From NCBI GenBank assembly GCA_045586385.1, contig JAZNAE010000091.1, positions 62,001 to 126,000 on the forward strand: a stretch of DNA of 64,000 nucleotides, written 5' to 3'. Shown piece by piece: positions 33,603 through 41,749 of this stretch; the stretch's first letter is position 1, and each line of letters begins with the position of its first letter. The position numbers and the translations under genes were made by a program. Below the pieces are notes generated by a model. It was not told the origin of the DNA and did not search any database. It worked only from the letters and a program-made list of their open reading frames with translations. This DNA is from Suilimivivens sp045586385. Lineage in GTDB: Bacteria > Bacillota > Clostridia > Lachnospirales > Lachnospiraceae.

Positions 33603-33671
33603 GGCTCAGTGACCTATGAAAAAAGTTTCTTTTCCGACAAAAGTGTGATAAAATACCAAGGGTATTCACAG

Positions 33672-33701
33672 GATAGACACATTTTTATGATAATGTGTAT
33701 C
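33672..33701 (+). other. Hairpin in the leader of the foldase-like gene
   Basis: GATA-G-ACACATT pairs with AATGTGTATC across an 8-base loop, about 45 bases before the ATG at 33744. There is no T-run. It could stabilise or regulate the mRNA, or end leuCD transcripts weakly. The rest of the 33603-33743 gap has no gene; an A-rich TAAAAT near 33648 could be a -10 but no good -35 is present. Confidence 0.4.
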
Positions 33702-33743
33702 TTGTGATTTAAGATTAATGTAATAACCAGGAGGAAATTTACA

Positions 33744-34946
33744 ATGGCTAAAAAAAATGTGCCGGAAGTAAAAGAAGAGAAAAAAATCATAACAAAATAT
33801 GATCGTAAGATGGCAGCAAGAAAAGAAATGGAAATTCAGGATAAAAAAGTGGAACGTAAGTTCAAAATAATTTCAAGAGCTTCTATTGCAGCATTTATTA
33901 TTCTTGTTGTGGCAGCAATTGCAATTCCCGTTTATATGAATCAAAAACAGATGAAGGAAGTCTATGTTGTTATCGGTGATCGAGAAGTAAGCGGCTTAGA
34001 ATATGATTACTATTATAATGCTGTCGTAAATTCCTTTTTAACTTCTTATGGTTCTTATTTGCCATACTTAGGATTGGATACCAGCATTGACTATTCAGAA
34101 CAAGCTTTTTCAGAGACCATGACATGGGAAGATGAATTTAACAGAATGGCAGCCGAACAAATGCGTCAAATTTTTGCATTATCAGCTGACGCAAAAAAGA
34201 ATGGCTTTGAATATGATGTAGAACCTCAATTTCAAGAACACCAGGAACGAATGAAAGAAGCAGCATCAGCAAGCGAAGTATCTTTGTCTGAGTATTACAA
34301 AACTTCATTTGGTGAAAATGCAACGGTATCTAATATGGAACCGATTATTAAAGAAGGAATTATGGTTTCCGCATATCAGGAATCTTTGATTGAACAGAAC
34401 TTGCCGGAGGCTGAAGAAGTTTCTGCATATTATAACGAAAACATAAATGACTATGATCATGTTGATTACAGAAGTTTTGTTTTTACAGCATCTACAACAT
34501 CCGAGTCAACAGAAGAAGAAATTGCAACAGCAATGGAAGAATTAAAAATAAATGCAGACGCTTTCGTATCCGAAAGAGAGAGTGGTGCTGATTTTGAAGA
34601 ACTTTGTATGAAATATGCATCTGAAAATACAAAGGCGAATTATGAGAATGAAACTACTGAATACTCTTTAAGCGAACAGAAATATAAGACAGATGTTCCT
34701 TCTGATATTGCTGAATGGTTATTTGATACAAGCCGAAAAGAAGGCGATATATCTGTACTTCAAAGTACAACCTATAACCAGTATTATGTTGTAGAATTCT
34801 CAAAGAGATATAAAGCAGAAGATGCTGATGAAAATATCTCAAATTATCTTTCTTCGATAATTGTTTCGGAAAAGATTACTGCGTTGACGGAAGCATTCCC
34901 GATAAACGATATTCATGGTAATTTTAACTATTTAACAGTAGAATAA
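33744..34946 (+). CDS. Membrane-anchored SurA/PrsA-like foldase (PPIC-type)
   Basis: 400 residues. A very basic N-terminal segment of about 50 residues, one membrane helix (about 52-72) without a lipobox, then a long extracellular part. The helical SurA-N-like region (about 80-230) is followed by a segment with a parvulin-like layout (about 235-375; EVSAYYNENINDYD, then SGADFEELCMKYAS, and EWLFDTSRKEGDIS, YYVVEFSKRY). It probably helps fold exported proteins. It differs from PrsA in being a type II membrane protein rather than a lipoprotein. The parvulin core is divergent, so isomerase activity is uncertain. SD CAGGAGGA; ends at a strong terminator. Confidence 0.8.
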   Translation: MAKKNVPEVKEEKKIITKYDRKMAARKEMEIQDKKVERKFKIISRASIAAFIILVVAAIAIPVYMNQKQMKEVYVVIGDREVSGLEYDYYYNAVVNSFLTSYGSYLPYLGLDTSIDYSEQAFSETMTWEDEFNRMAAEQMRQIFALSADAKKNGFEYDVEPQFQEHQERMKEAASASEVSLSEYYKTSFGENATVSNMEPIIKEGIMVSAYQESLIEQNLPEAEEVSAYYNENINDYDHVDYRSFVFTASTTSESTEEEIATAMEELKINADAFVSERESGADFEELCMKYASENTKANYENETTEYSLSEQKYKTDVPSDIAEWLFDTSRKEGDISVLQSTTYNQYYVVEFSKRYKAEDADENISNYLSSIIVSEKITALTEAFPINDIHGNFNYLTVE

Positions 34947-34965
34947 ACGCCGGATGAATTGAACC

Positions 34966-35010
34966 AAACGCCTTATGTCCAAAAAAATGAACATAAGGCG
35001 TTTATTTTGT
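34966..35010 (+). terminator. Terminator after the foldase-like gene
   Basis: AAACGCCTTATGT (34966-34978) pairs with ACATAAGGCGTTT (34991-35003), thirteen perfect pairs, followed by TATTTTGTT. It separates this gene from the ruvAB operon. Confidence 0.88.
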
Positions 35011-35012
35011 TC

Positions 35013-35041
35013 TTGAAACATATGTTCGATTGTGCTATTAT
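35013..35041 (+). promoter_or_regulatory. SOS-type promoter: LexA box over the -35 of the ruvAB operon
   Basis: TTGAAA (35013-35018), 17-base spacer, TATTAT (35036-35041) form a good sigma-A promoter. Overlapping it, 35015-35028 reads GAAACATATGTTCG; its reverse complement CGAACATATGTTTC fits the Bacillus LexA (DinR) consensus CGAACRNRYGTTYC at every position. LexA binding there would block the promoter until DNA damage. Confidence 0.8.
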
Positions 35042-35084
35042 ATATCATAATAGTATGTAAATATACAGGGGAAAACGATTTGAC

Positions 35085-35462
35085 ATGTTGCAAAAGATTA
35101 AATATGATTTATGGATAATAATTTGTATTTGCTTTGTTGTTATTATATTTATTTTTTATCCGGTATTCTTTCAGAAAAAAGGACCGGCTTATGTAACAGT
35201 ATATCAAAATGGTACAGTTTATTGTAAATATCCGTTAGCAGAAGATAGGACGATTAGTGTAACGGATGATAACGGATATTATAATTTGATATTAATTAAT
35301 AATAATGTCGTGAAAATGTCTGATGCGGAGTGTCCCGATAAATTATGCATCAAACAAGGAGCCGTTTCAAAAAATGGTGAAAGTATTATTTGTCTTCCCA
35401 ATAAGGTTGTTGTTCAGATTTCATCAGAGGAGGAAAGTGATTTGGATGCAATCACAAATTAA
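35085..35462 (+). CDS. NusG domain II-containing membrane protein
   Basis: 125 residues: short cytoplasmic N-terminus, one membrane helix (about 9-29), and an extracellular beta domain of the NusG_II family. The family pattern AECPDKLCIKQGAVSKNGESIICLPN is present in two parts, with two cysteines that could form a disulfide. Function unknown. It is first in the operon NusG_II, Gx transporter, ruvA, ruvB, whose genes overlap or abut, behind an SOS-type promoter. In relatives this pair is often found beside isoprenoid or Rnf/ApbE-type genes. A GGGG-type SD (CAGGGGAA) is distant (about 14 bases). Confidence 0.88.
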   Translation: MLQKIKYDLWIIICICFVVIIFIFYPVFFQKKGPAYVTVYQNGTVYCKYPLAEDRTISVTDDNGYYNLILINNNVVKMSDAECPDKLCIKQGAVSKNGESIICLPNKVVVQISSEEESDLDAITN

Positions 35463-35464
35463 TT

Positions 35465-35971
35465 ATGAAAAGTAAATCGGTATATTTAGGCTTTATGCTT
35501 GCTTTTGCATTGATATTATCTTATATAGAGACATTCATACCGATGTCTTTTGCGATACCGGGAATTAAATTGGGACTTGCTAATCTTGCGGTTGTTTTAT
35601 GTTTATATTTATTAGGTTTTAAAGAGGCATTTATTCTTACAGTTGTAAAAGCGGTTTTAACAGGATTGTTGTTCGGAAACTTATATATGATTATTTATAG
35701 CCTTTCCGGAGCTGTTTTAAGTTGTATTGTTATGGCATTCATGATAAAAGGGAAACTGTTTCATATTCCGGTTGTTAGTGCTACAGGTGGTGTGACACAT
35801 AATATCGGGCAGCTTCTAATCGCATATTTTACAGTTAAAACATACGGAATAGTCTATTATGTACCGGTACTATTGATTTCCGGTTTTTTGACAGGTGTAT
35901 TAATAGGTGTTGTTGTTTCTTTAGTGTTACCATATACGAAAAGAATATTAAAGCGGAGTGAGAAATTATGA
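35465..35971 (+). CDS. Gx transporter family membrane protein
   Basis: 168 residues with five to six membrane helices. The N-terminal half has IPGIKLGLANLAVVLCLYLLG, diagnostic of the Gx transporter family (PF07456, once called heptaprenyl diphosphate synthase component I). Resembles S-components of ECF importers; the substrate is not established. It starts 2 bases after the NusG_II stop and its own stop overlaps the ruvA ATG (ATGA), so all four products are translationally linked. Why it shares an SOS-type promoter with ruvAB is unclear; it may simply be carried in the operon. Confidence 0.88.
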   Translation: MKSKSVYLGFMLAFALILSYIETFIPMSFAIPGIKLGLANLAVVLCLYLLGFKEAFILTVVKAVLTGLLFGNLYMIIYSLSGAVLSCIVMAFMIKGKLFHIPVVSATGGVTHNIGQLLIAYFTVKTYGIVYYVPVLLISGFLTGVLIGVVVSLVLPYTKRILKRSEKL

Positions 35972-36576
35972 TTGCATTTATTAACGGGACAATTGAAGAC
36001 ATTTCGGAAGATAATGTGGTGCTTGAAGTTTGCGGAATCGGTTATAATGTCAAGATATCGGAACAAACGGCACAACAGCTTCCGGGAACCGGTAAGACAG
36101 TCAAATTATATACATATACATGTGTACGTGAAGATGCATTTTTGCTATATGGTTTTTTGACCCGCGATGAACTTGATTTGTTCAAAAAAATTATTACCGT
36201 AAACGGAATAGGTCCTAAAGGTGGTTTGGCAATATTATCCGTCATGTCAGTTGATGATTTAAGATTGGCCATTATTTCCGGAGATGCCAAGAAAATATCC
36301 AAGGCTCCCGGAATTGGTGCAAAAACAGCAAGCAGAGTTATATTAGATTTAAAAGATAAAATTTCTTTGGAAGATACTTTGTTTATGAGAGAAGCAAGCA
36401 ATTATGCTTCGAAGGAAACAGTACAGAATCTTACCGCCGAAAGTGAAGCGATAGAAGCCCTTACAGCATTGGGATACAGTCCTTCCGATGCAATTAAAGC
36501 AGTGAAAGCAATTTCGCCACCACCGGATGCTGATGTTGAAATGATTTTAAAACTGGCATTAAAGCATTTGTTTTAA
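35968..36576 (+). CDS. ruvA: Holliday junction helicase subunit RuvA
   Basis: Binds Holliday junctions and loads RuvB for branch migration. 202 residues, usual length. N-terminal OB fold (about 1-62), tandem helix-hairpin-helix region (NGIGPKGGLAIL near 80 and APGIGAKTASRVI near 115), and a C-terminal RuvB-binding domain (about 150-202; ALTALGYSPSDAIKAV). The ATG overlaps the upstream stop by four bases. ruvB follows after 34 bases. The SOS-type promoter at 35013 would make it damage-inducible. Confidence 0.97.
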   Translation: MIAFINGTIEDISEDNVVLEVCGIGYNVKISEQTAQQLPGTGKTVKLYTYTCVREDAFLLYGFLTRDELDLFKKIITVNGIGPKGGLAILSVMSVDDLRLAIISGDAKKISKAPGIGAKTASRVILDLKDKISLEDTLFMREASNYASKETVQNLTAESEAIEALTALGYSPSDAIKAVKAISPPPDADVEMILKLALKHLF

Positions 36577-36610
36577 ACTATAAAATATTGTTTTAGAAGG
36601 TGAAATATCT

Positions 36611-37609
36611 ATGGCAAAGCGTTTGATAGAGACCAATTTAATTGAAGAGGATACAAAGATTGAGGGTTCCTTACGGCCTAAATGCTTGAATGATTATATT
36701 GGTCAATCAAAAATAAAGGATAGCATTAAAATATATATTGAAGCAGCAAAAGGAAGAGGGGACTGCCTGGATCATGTGCTTTTTTATGGGCCTCCGGGTC
36801 TTGGGAAAACAACCCTTGCCGGAATTATCGCCAATGAAATGGGTGTTAATATGAAAGTGACAAGTGGTCCGGCGATTGAGAAGCCCGGAGAAATGGCAGC
36901 TATTCTTAACAACCTTCAGGATGGAGATATTTTGTTTGTTGATGAAATTCATAGACTGAACCGGCAGGTGGAGGAAGTTCTTTATCCGGCAATGGAAGAT
37001 TATGCAATTGATATTATGATCGGCAAAGGGCAGAGCGCAAGGTCTATCAGACTGGATTTACCCAAATTTACATTAGTAGGTGCCACAACACGTGCAGGAT
37101 TATTATCGGCACCGCTTAGGGACCGGTTTGGAATTATACACCGCTTGGAATTTTACTCGAAGGAGGAATTACAGCTGATTATTATGCATTCCGCCAAAGT
37201 GTTGCATGCCCCTATAGAACCGGAAGGAGCACTGGAAATGGCGAGAAGAAGTAGAGGTACTCCGAGACTTGCCAATCGGATTTTAAAGAGAGTGCGTGAT
37301 TTTGCACAGGTAAAATATAATGGGATTATCACAGAAGATATTGCCAGGACAGCACTCAATTTAATGGATGTTGACCCCATGGGGCTTGATCATATCGACA
37401 GAAATATCCTTTTAACCATGATTCATAAATTTTCCGGAGGCCCTGTAGGGCTTGATACGCTTGCTGCTGCAATTGGTGAAGATTCCGGAACCATCGAAGA
37501 TGTCTATGAACCATATCTTATAAAAAACGGATTTATTAACCGGACGCCCAGAGGCAGGGTAGTGACTGAAGTTGCATATCGGCATTTAGGACTTGAAATT
37601 CCTCAATAA
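36611..37609 (+). CDS. ruvB: Holliday junction helicase subunit RuvB
   Basis: AAA+ motor of branch migration. 332 residues. Starts in the usual way (SLRPKCLNDYIGQ), Walker A GPPGLGKTT (about 59-67), Walker B LFVDEIHRLN, sensor I LVGATTRAG, arginine finger in LSAPLRDRFGI, C-terminal winged helix ending GRVVTEVAYRHLG. SD AGAAGGTGA before the ATG. Last gene of the SOS-type operon; zapA follows after about 65 bases in the same direction with its own SD. Confidence 0.98.
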   Translation: MAKRLIETNLIEEDTKIEGSLRPKCLNDYIGQSKIKDSIKIYIEAAKGRGDCLDHVLFYGPPGLGKTTLAGIIANEMGVNMKVTSGPAIEKPGEMAAILNNLQDGDILFVDEIHRLNRQVEEVLYPAMEDYAIDIMIGKGQSARSIRLDLPKFTLVGATTRAGLLSAPLRDRFGIIHRLEFYSKEELQLIIMHSAKVLHAPIEPEGALEMARRSRGTPRLANRILKRVRDFAQVKYNGIITEDIARTALNLMDVDPMGLDHIDRNILLTMIHKFSGGPVGLDTLAAAIGEDSGTIEDVYEPYLIKNGFINRTPRGRVVTEVAYRHLGLEIPQ

Positions 37610-37673
37610 TCTGCTTATAATATAAGTGGTATATTTTTGGGGTATGACGATTCTTAATAAAGGGGTGAGTCTG

Positions 37674-38075
37674 ATGTCAGCAAAGACAGATACGGAAGTG
37701 ATTATTGGTGGAAAAGTATTTACTTTAAGTGGTTATGAAAGTGAAGAATATTTACAAAAAGTAGCCTCTTACATAAATAATAAAATGTCGGAATATAATA
37801 GAGTTGATTCATTCAGACGTCAGCCGGTAGATACGCAGAATGTATTATTACAGCTTAATATTGCAGATGATTATTTTAAAGCCAAAAAGCAAATTGATCT
37901 TTTAGAAGAAGAAATTGCCGGCAAAGAAAAAGAATTATATCATTTGAAACATGAGCTTATTGCAGCACAGATTAAACTGGAGAATACAGAAAAGAATGTC
38001 AAAAATCTGCAGGCAGAATTAAATGATAATGCCAAGAAAATTGTCAGATTAGAAACCGAATTAAAAAAGTTTTAA
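37674..38075 (+). CDS. zapA: Cell division protein ZapA
   Basis: Z-ring-associated protein that bundles FtsZ filaments. 133 residues: N-terminal ZapA domain (TEVIIGGKVFTLSGYESEEYLQKVASYIN in part, about 6-35), then a long coiled coil (about 65-133) typical of Firmicutes ZapA. ATG 37674 follows AAAGGGGTGAG; an upstream in-frame ATG at 37626 lacks an SD. It lies after ruvB, an order common in Clostridia, and ends at a terminator. Assignment is good; the long coiled coil is normal for this group. Confidence 0.88.
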   Translation: MSAKTDTEVIIGGKVFTLSGYESEEYLQKVASYINNKMSEYNRVDSFRRQPVDTQNVLLQLNIADDYFKAKKQIDLLEEEIAGKEKELYHLKHELIAAQIKLENTEKNVKNLQAELNDNAKKIVRLETELKKF

Positions 38076-38079
38076 ATAA

Positions 38080-38107
38080 AAAAGCTGTCCTTTAAAGACA
38101 GCTTTTT
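38080..38107 (+). terminator. Terminator after zapA
   Basis: AAAAGCTGTC pairs with GACAGCTTTT around CTTTAAA, followed by T residues. Confidence 0.88.
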
Positions 38108-38164
38108 ATGGTATTTATAGATAGTATATATTTTAAAACGAACTAAGAAAGGCATGATTGTTGA

Positions 38165-40318
38165 ATGAAAAGAGTTGAGTTACTTGCACCGGCCGGAAAT
38201 TTTGAAGCATTAACAGGCGCATTAAAAGCCGGAGCAGATGCTGTTTATCTTGGTGGGAATGCATTCGGTGCCAGGGCATATGCAGATAATTTTTCTGAGG
38301 AAGAAATCATTAAAGGGATACAATTGGCACATCTTTTGGATAAGAAAATATATCTTACCGTTAATACGCTTGTAAAAGAAAAAGAATTTACAAAGTTATA
38401 TGATTTTTTATTACCCTTTTATAAAAACGGACTTGATGGGGTGATTATTCAAGATTTGGGGGTTTTTTCATTTGTAAAGAAAAACTTTCCCGGATTAGAA
38501 CTTCATGTAAGTACCCAAATGACAATTACAGGAACATATGGTGCCCGTCTTTTAAAAAAAGAAGGCGCTGTCCGTATCGTTCCCGCAAGGGAATTATCCA
38601 TTCAGGAAATTAAAGAAATCAAACGCGATGTTGATATAGAGATTGAAACATTTATTCATGGTGCCATGTGTTATTGTTACTCAGGACAATGTCTTTTTAG
38701 CAGTATTCTCGGTGGCAGAAGCGGAAACAGAGGCAGATGTGCACAGCCCTGTCGGTTACCTTATAAAATTGAAAACGGAAAAGAAGAATATCCGATCAGT
38801 ATGAAAGATATGTGTACCTTATCTATTTTACCTGAATTGATTGAAGCGGGTATTGATTCATTTAAAATAGAAGGACGTATGAAGAAACCGGAATATGCAG
38901 CCGGTGTTACAGCCCTTTACAGAAAATATATTGATATGTATTATAAGGCCCCGGCATCCTATACTGTAGATGAAAAAGATTTTGAATACCTGCGTAAATT
39001 ATATATCAGAAGTGACATTCAGGAAGGTTATTATCATACGCATAACGGTAAAGAAATGATTACTCTTTCTACGCCGGCGTATGAGGGTAGTGATGATACA
39101 TTGTTATTACAAATCAGAGAAAAATATTTATCATCAATACCAACAACGGAGGTTTTTGCAAAAGCGTATTTCTATAAAAATAAACCGGCACGTTTAGAAT
39201 TAACATGTAAAGGAAAAAAGATCTGCAAAGAAGGTAGTATTGTTCAACAAGCAATAAAACAACCATTATCACAAGAGAAGATATGTGAACAATTATCGAA
39301 ATGCGGCAATACATTTTTTCATATTCATCAAATGGAAGTGTTTGGGGATGAGGATATTTTTATGCCCATTGGGGAGTTGAATCAACTCAGAAGGGATGCT
39401 TTTTGCGAACTTGAGGAGACACTTTCTGATAAACGAAAAAAAAACGAGAATATTCTAACCGGTTATACCAATAAAATTTATGATGCAAAGCCGGATACGC
39501 ATAAAGTTCCCGACATTCATGTTATGGCAAGGACAATAGAACAGATTACAGAAGCCGCAAAGGAAAAAGTATCCAGAATCTATGTAAATATATCAAATAT
39601 AACCGACGGTGAATTACAAATACTTGATCATCTGCAACAACAATATGACTGCAGATACTATATTGTATTTCCTCTCATTATTAGAAACAAAGATATTCCT
39701 CGTCTAAAAAAAATGTCAGCATATTTAAAAACCGACTTATTTGACGGGGCTTTGATAAGAAATTTAGAAACGCTTTCCTATATAAAGGATCATAACATAT
39801 TAAAGCCGATTGTATGTGATTATAATTTATATACTTTTAACAAAGAAGCTGTTGCTTTTTGGGGGAATTTTTCCAAAGAAATCTATCTTCCGGCAGAACA
39901 GAATTATTATGAATGGATGGAATTGGCGCAGAATAGTATTCATTCGTTTTCAACTATGGTTTATGGCCGTTTACCTATGATGATATCAGCCAATTGTTTA
40001 AAGAAAACATCAGGAAAATGTGACAAAAAAGCAGGATATACTAATTTAAAGGACAGATATGGTAAAGTTTTCCCTGTTTATACGGAATGTACTTACTGTT
40101 ATAATGTTATTTACAACAGTGTTCCTTTATCATTGCATAAAATGTGGGAAAATCCCAGGATGCTTTCCAACCTTTATGCGTGCAGACTTGATTTTACTGT
40201 TGAAAATGCACAGGATACTAATGAAATAATCAAATATTTTAAAGGGTTATTCAAGGAATATAAGCAACCTGTATATCATGGATTTACGACCGGACACTAT
40301 AAAAGGGGAGTAGAATAA
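38165..40318 (+). CDS. U32 family peptidase, RlhA/YdcP-like
   Basis: 717 residues. N-terminal U32 domain opens with ELLAPAGNFEALTGALKAGA and carries the family's signature ETFIHGAMCYCYSGQC plus SGNRGRCAQPCR; these cysteines likely hold a metal or Fe-S cluster. The middle and C-terminal parts (about 330-700) match the long DUF3656-containing members, of which E. coli RlhA hydroxylates C2501 of 23S rRNA. An rRNA-modifying role is more likely than proteolysis, but U32 members vary. C-terminal CTYCYNVIYN adds two cysteines. The SD AAGAAAGG is 12 bases from the ATG, as at several other genes here. The SEDS gene begins directly after its stop. Confidence 0.88.
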   Translation: MKRVELLAPAGNFEALTGALKAGADAVYLGGNAFGARAYADNFSEEEIIKGIQLAHLLDKKIYLTVNTLVKEKEFTKLYDFLLPFYKNGLDGVIIQDLGVFSFVKKNFPGLELHVSTQMTITGTYGARLLKKEGAVRIVPARELSIQEIKEIKRDVDIEIETFIHGAMCYCYSGQCLFSSILGGRSGNRGRCAQPCRLPYKIENGKEEYPISMKDMCTLSILPELIEAGIDSFKIEGRMKKPEYAAGVTALYRKYIDMYYKAPASYTVDEKDFEYLRKLYIRSDIQEGYYHTHNGKEMITLSTPAYEGSDDTLLLQIREKYLSSIPTTEVFAKAYFYKNKPARLELTCKGKKICKEGSIVQQAIKQPLSQEKICEQLSKCGNTFFHIHQMEVFGDEDIFMPIGELNQLRRDAFCELEETLSDKRKKNENILTGYTNKIYDAKPDTHKVPDIHVMARTIEQITEAAKEKVSRIYVNISNITDGELQILDHLQQQYDCRYYIVFPLIIRNKDIPRLKKMSAYLKTDLFDGALIRNLETLSYIKDHNILKPIVCDYNLYTFNKEAVAFWGNFSKEIYLPAEQNYYEWMELAQNSIHSFSTMVYGRLPMMISANCLKKTSGKCDKKAGYTNLKDRYGKVFPVYTECTYCYNVIYNSVPLSLHKMWENPRMLSNLYACRLDFTVENAQDTNEIIKYFKGLFKEYKQPVYHGFTTGHYKRGVE

Positions 40319-41749
40319 ATGGAATTATATGTCAGCGAATTTTCAAAATATGTAATTGCTTTGCTGATTGCACTATATACGTATGAAAGTTTTGCTGTTT
40401 TCCGCTTTAAAGAGGAAGACCGAAGAAGAGGAATTTATACAAGGCAAGCCATATTAATGTTTGCATTGCATTTTAGTTGTTTTATTGTAATTTGTTTTGA
40501 AACAGGAGATATCTTATACTTGTTTTTCTATGCGTTTCAGCAGATTGTATTATATGCAGCCGCCACCTTGTATCGCTTAATGTACAGTAAAAGCAACCGG
40601 CTTCTTGTAAATAATATGTGTATGCTTTTAAGTATCGGTTTTGTCATATTAACAAGGCTTTCCTATGAAAAAGCTATTAAGCAATTTATTATTGCAACAG
40701 GTTCGCTTGTGATTGCACTTGCAATTCCGTTTTTTGTTCATCATTTTAAATTTCTTAAAAATTTGAAGTGGATTTATGCTTTTGTCGGATTGTTAGCCCT
40801 TGGAATTGTTCTAATATTAGGGCAGACAACATATGGAAGTAAATTATCGTATTCTATTGCAGGTATTACTTTTCAGCCGTCCGAATTTGTAAAAATTATT
40901 TTTGTTTTTTTTATAGCGAGTGCTTTATATAAAGCGGCAGATTTTTTTGAAATATTTACAACGGCTGTTATAGCAGCGGGACATGTAATCATACTTGTCT
41001 GTTCAAAAGACTTGGGTAGTGCACTTATCTTTTTTGTTGTTTATGTTTTGATGGTATATATTGCTTCGGGGAAAATCAGATATATGTTTTTGGGTATTTG
41101 TGGCGGCGGTGTTGCGGCAATCATTGCATATCAGGTTTTTTCACATGTACAGATAAGAGTGCAGGCCTTTAAGGATCCGTGGAGCGTTATCGATGCAGCC
41201 GGTTATCAGATAACGCAATCATTGTTTGCCATTTCAAGCGGTGGCTGGTTTGGTCTAGGACTTTATAACGGGACACCACAGTCCATTCCTTTTGTAGAAG
41301 CAGACTTTATTTTTTCAGCCATAGCAGAAGAACTTGGAATTATTTTTGCTGTTTGTACTATTTTAATTTGTGTCAGTAGTTTTATTATGATTATGGATAT
41401 TTCGATACAATTAAAGGATCGTTTTTATCAACTTACGGCATTCGGCCTTGGAATTACATATATTTTTCAAATTTTTCTGACCATTGGTGGTGGCACAAAA
41501 TTTATACCTTTGACAGGTGTCACATTACCGCTAATCAGTTACGGAGGAAGTTCTATCCTTACTACGTTAATTTTGTTTTCCATAACAGAAGGATTATATA
41601 TGATCCGTGAAGAAGAAGTCCTTCTTGAACAAAAAAAGAAAAAAACAAAAAGAAGAAAGCGTATTATTGTTAAAAGGACAGCAGATGAGGATTTTTTAGA
41701 CTTGGATGAAGGAGAGACTCTTGACAACGAAGCAGAAATCATTGATTGA
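40319..41749 (+). CDS. SEDS peptidoglycan polymerase (FtsW/RodA/SpoVE family)
   Basis: Membrane glycosyltransferase that polymerises lipid II, working with the class B PBP encoded next. 476 residues, longer than most RodA because of about three extra N-terminal helices and a basic/acidic cytoplasmic tail (from about 435). The catalytic Asp region is FVEADFIFSAIAEELG (about 322-337); other SEDS marks are ITFQPSEFVKI, KDLGSAL and PLISYGGSS. The layout resembles actinobacterial RodA with PbpA. It starts at the base after the U32 stop. Its 3' end overlaps the PBP gene. Elongation (RodA) or division (FtsW) cannot be decided from sequence. Confidence 0.92.
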   Translation: MELYVSEFSKYVIALLIALYTYESFAVFRFKEEDRRRGIYTRQAILMFALHFSCFIVICFETGDILYLFFYAFQQIVLYAAATLYRLMYSKSNRLLVNNMCMLLSIGFVILTRLSYEKAIKQFIIATGSLVIALAIPFFVHHFKFLKNLKWIYAFVGLLALGIVLILGQTTYGSKLSYSIAGITFQPSEFVKIIFVFFIASALYKAADFFEIFTTAVIAAGHVIILVCSKDLGSALIFFVVYVLMVYIASGKIRYMFLGICGGGVAAIIAYQVFSHVQIRVQAFKDPWSVIDAAGYQITQSLFAISSGGWFGLGLYNGTPQSIPFVEADFIFSAIAEELGIIFAVCTILICVSSFIMIMDISIQLKDRFYQLTAFGLGITYIFQIFLTIGGGTKFIPLTGVTLPLISYGGSSILTTLILFSITEGLYMIREEEVLLEQKKKKTKRRKRIIVKRTADEDFLDLDEGETLDNEAEIID

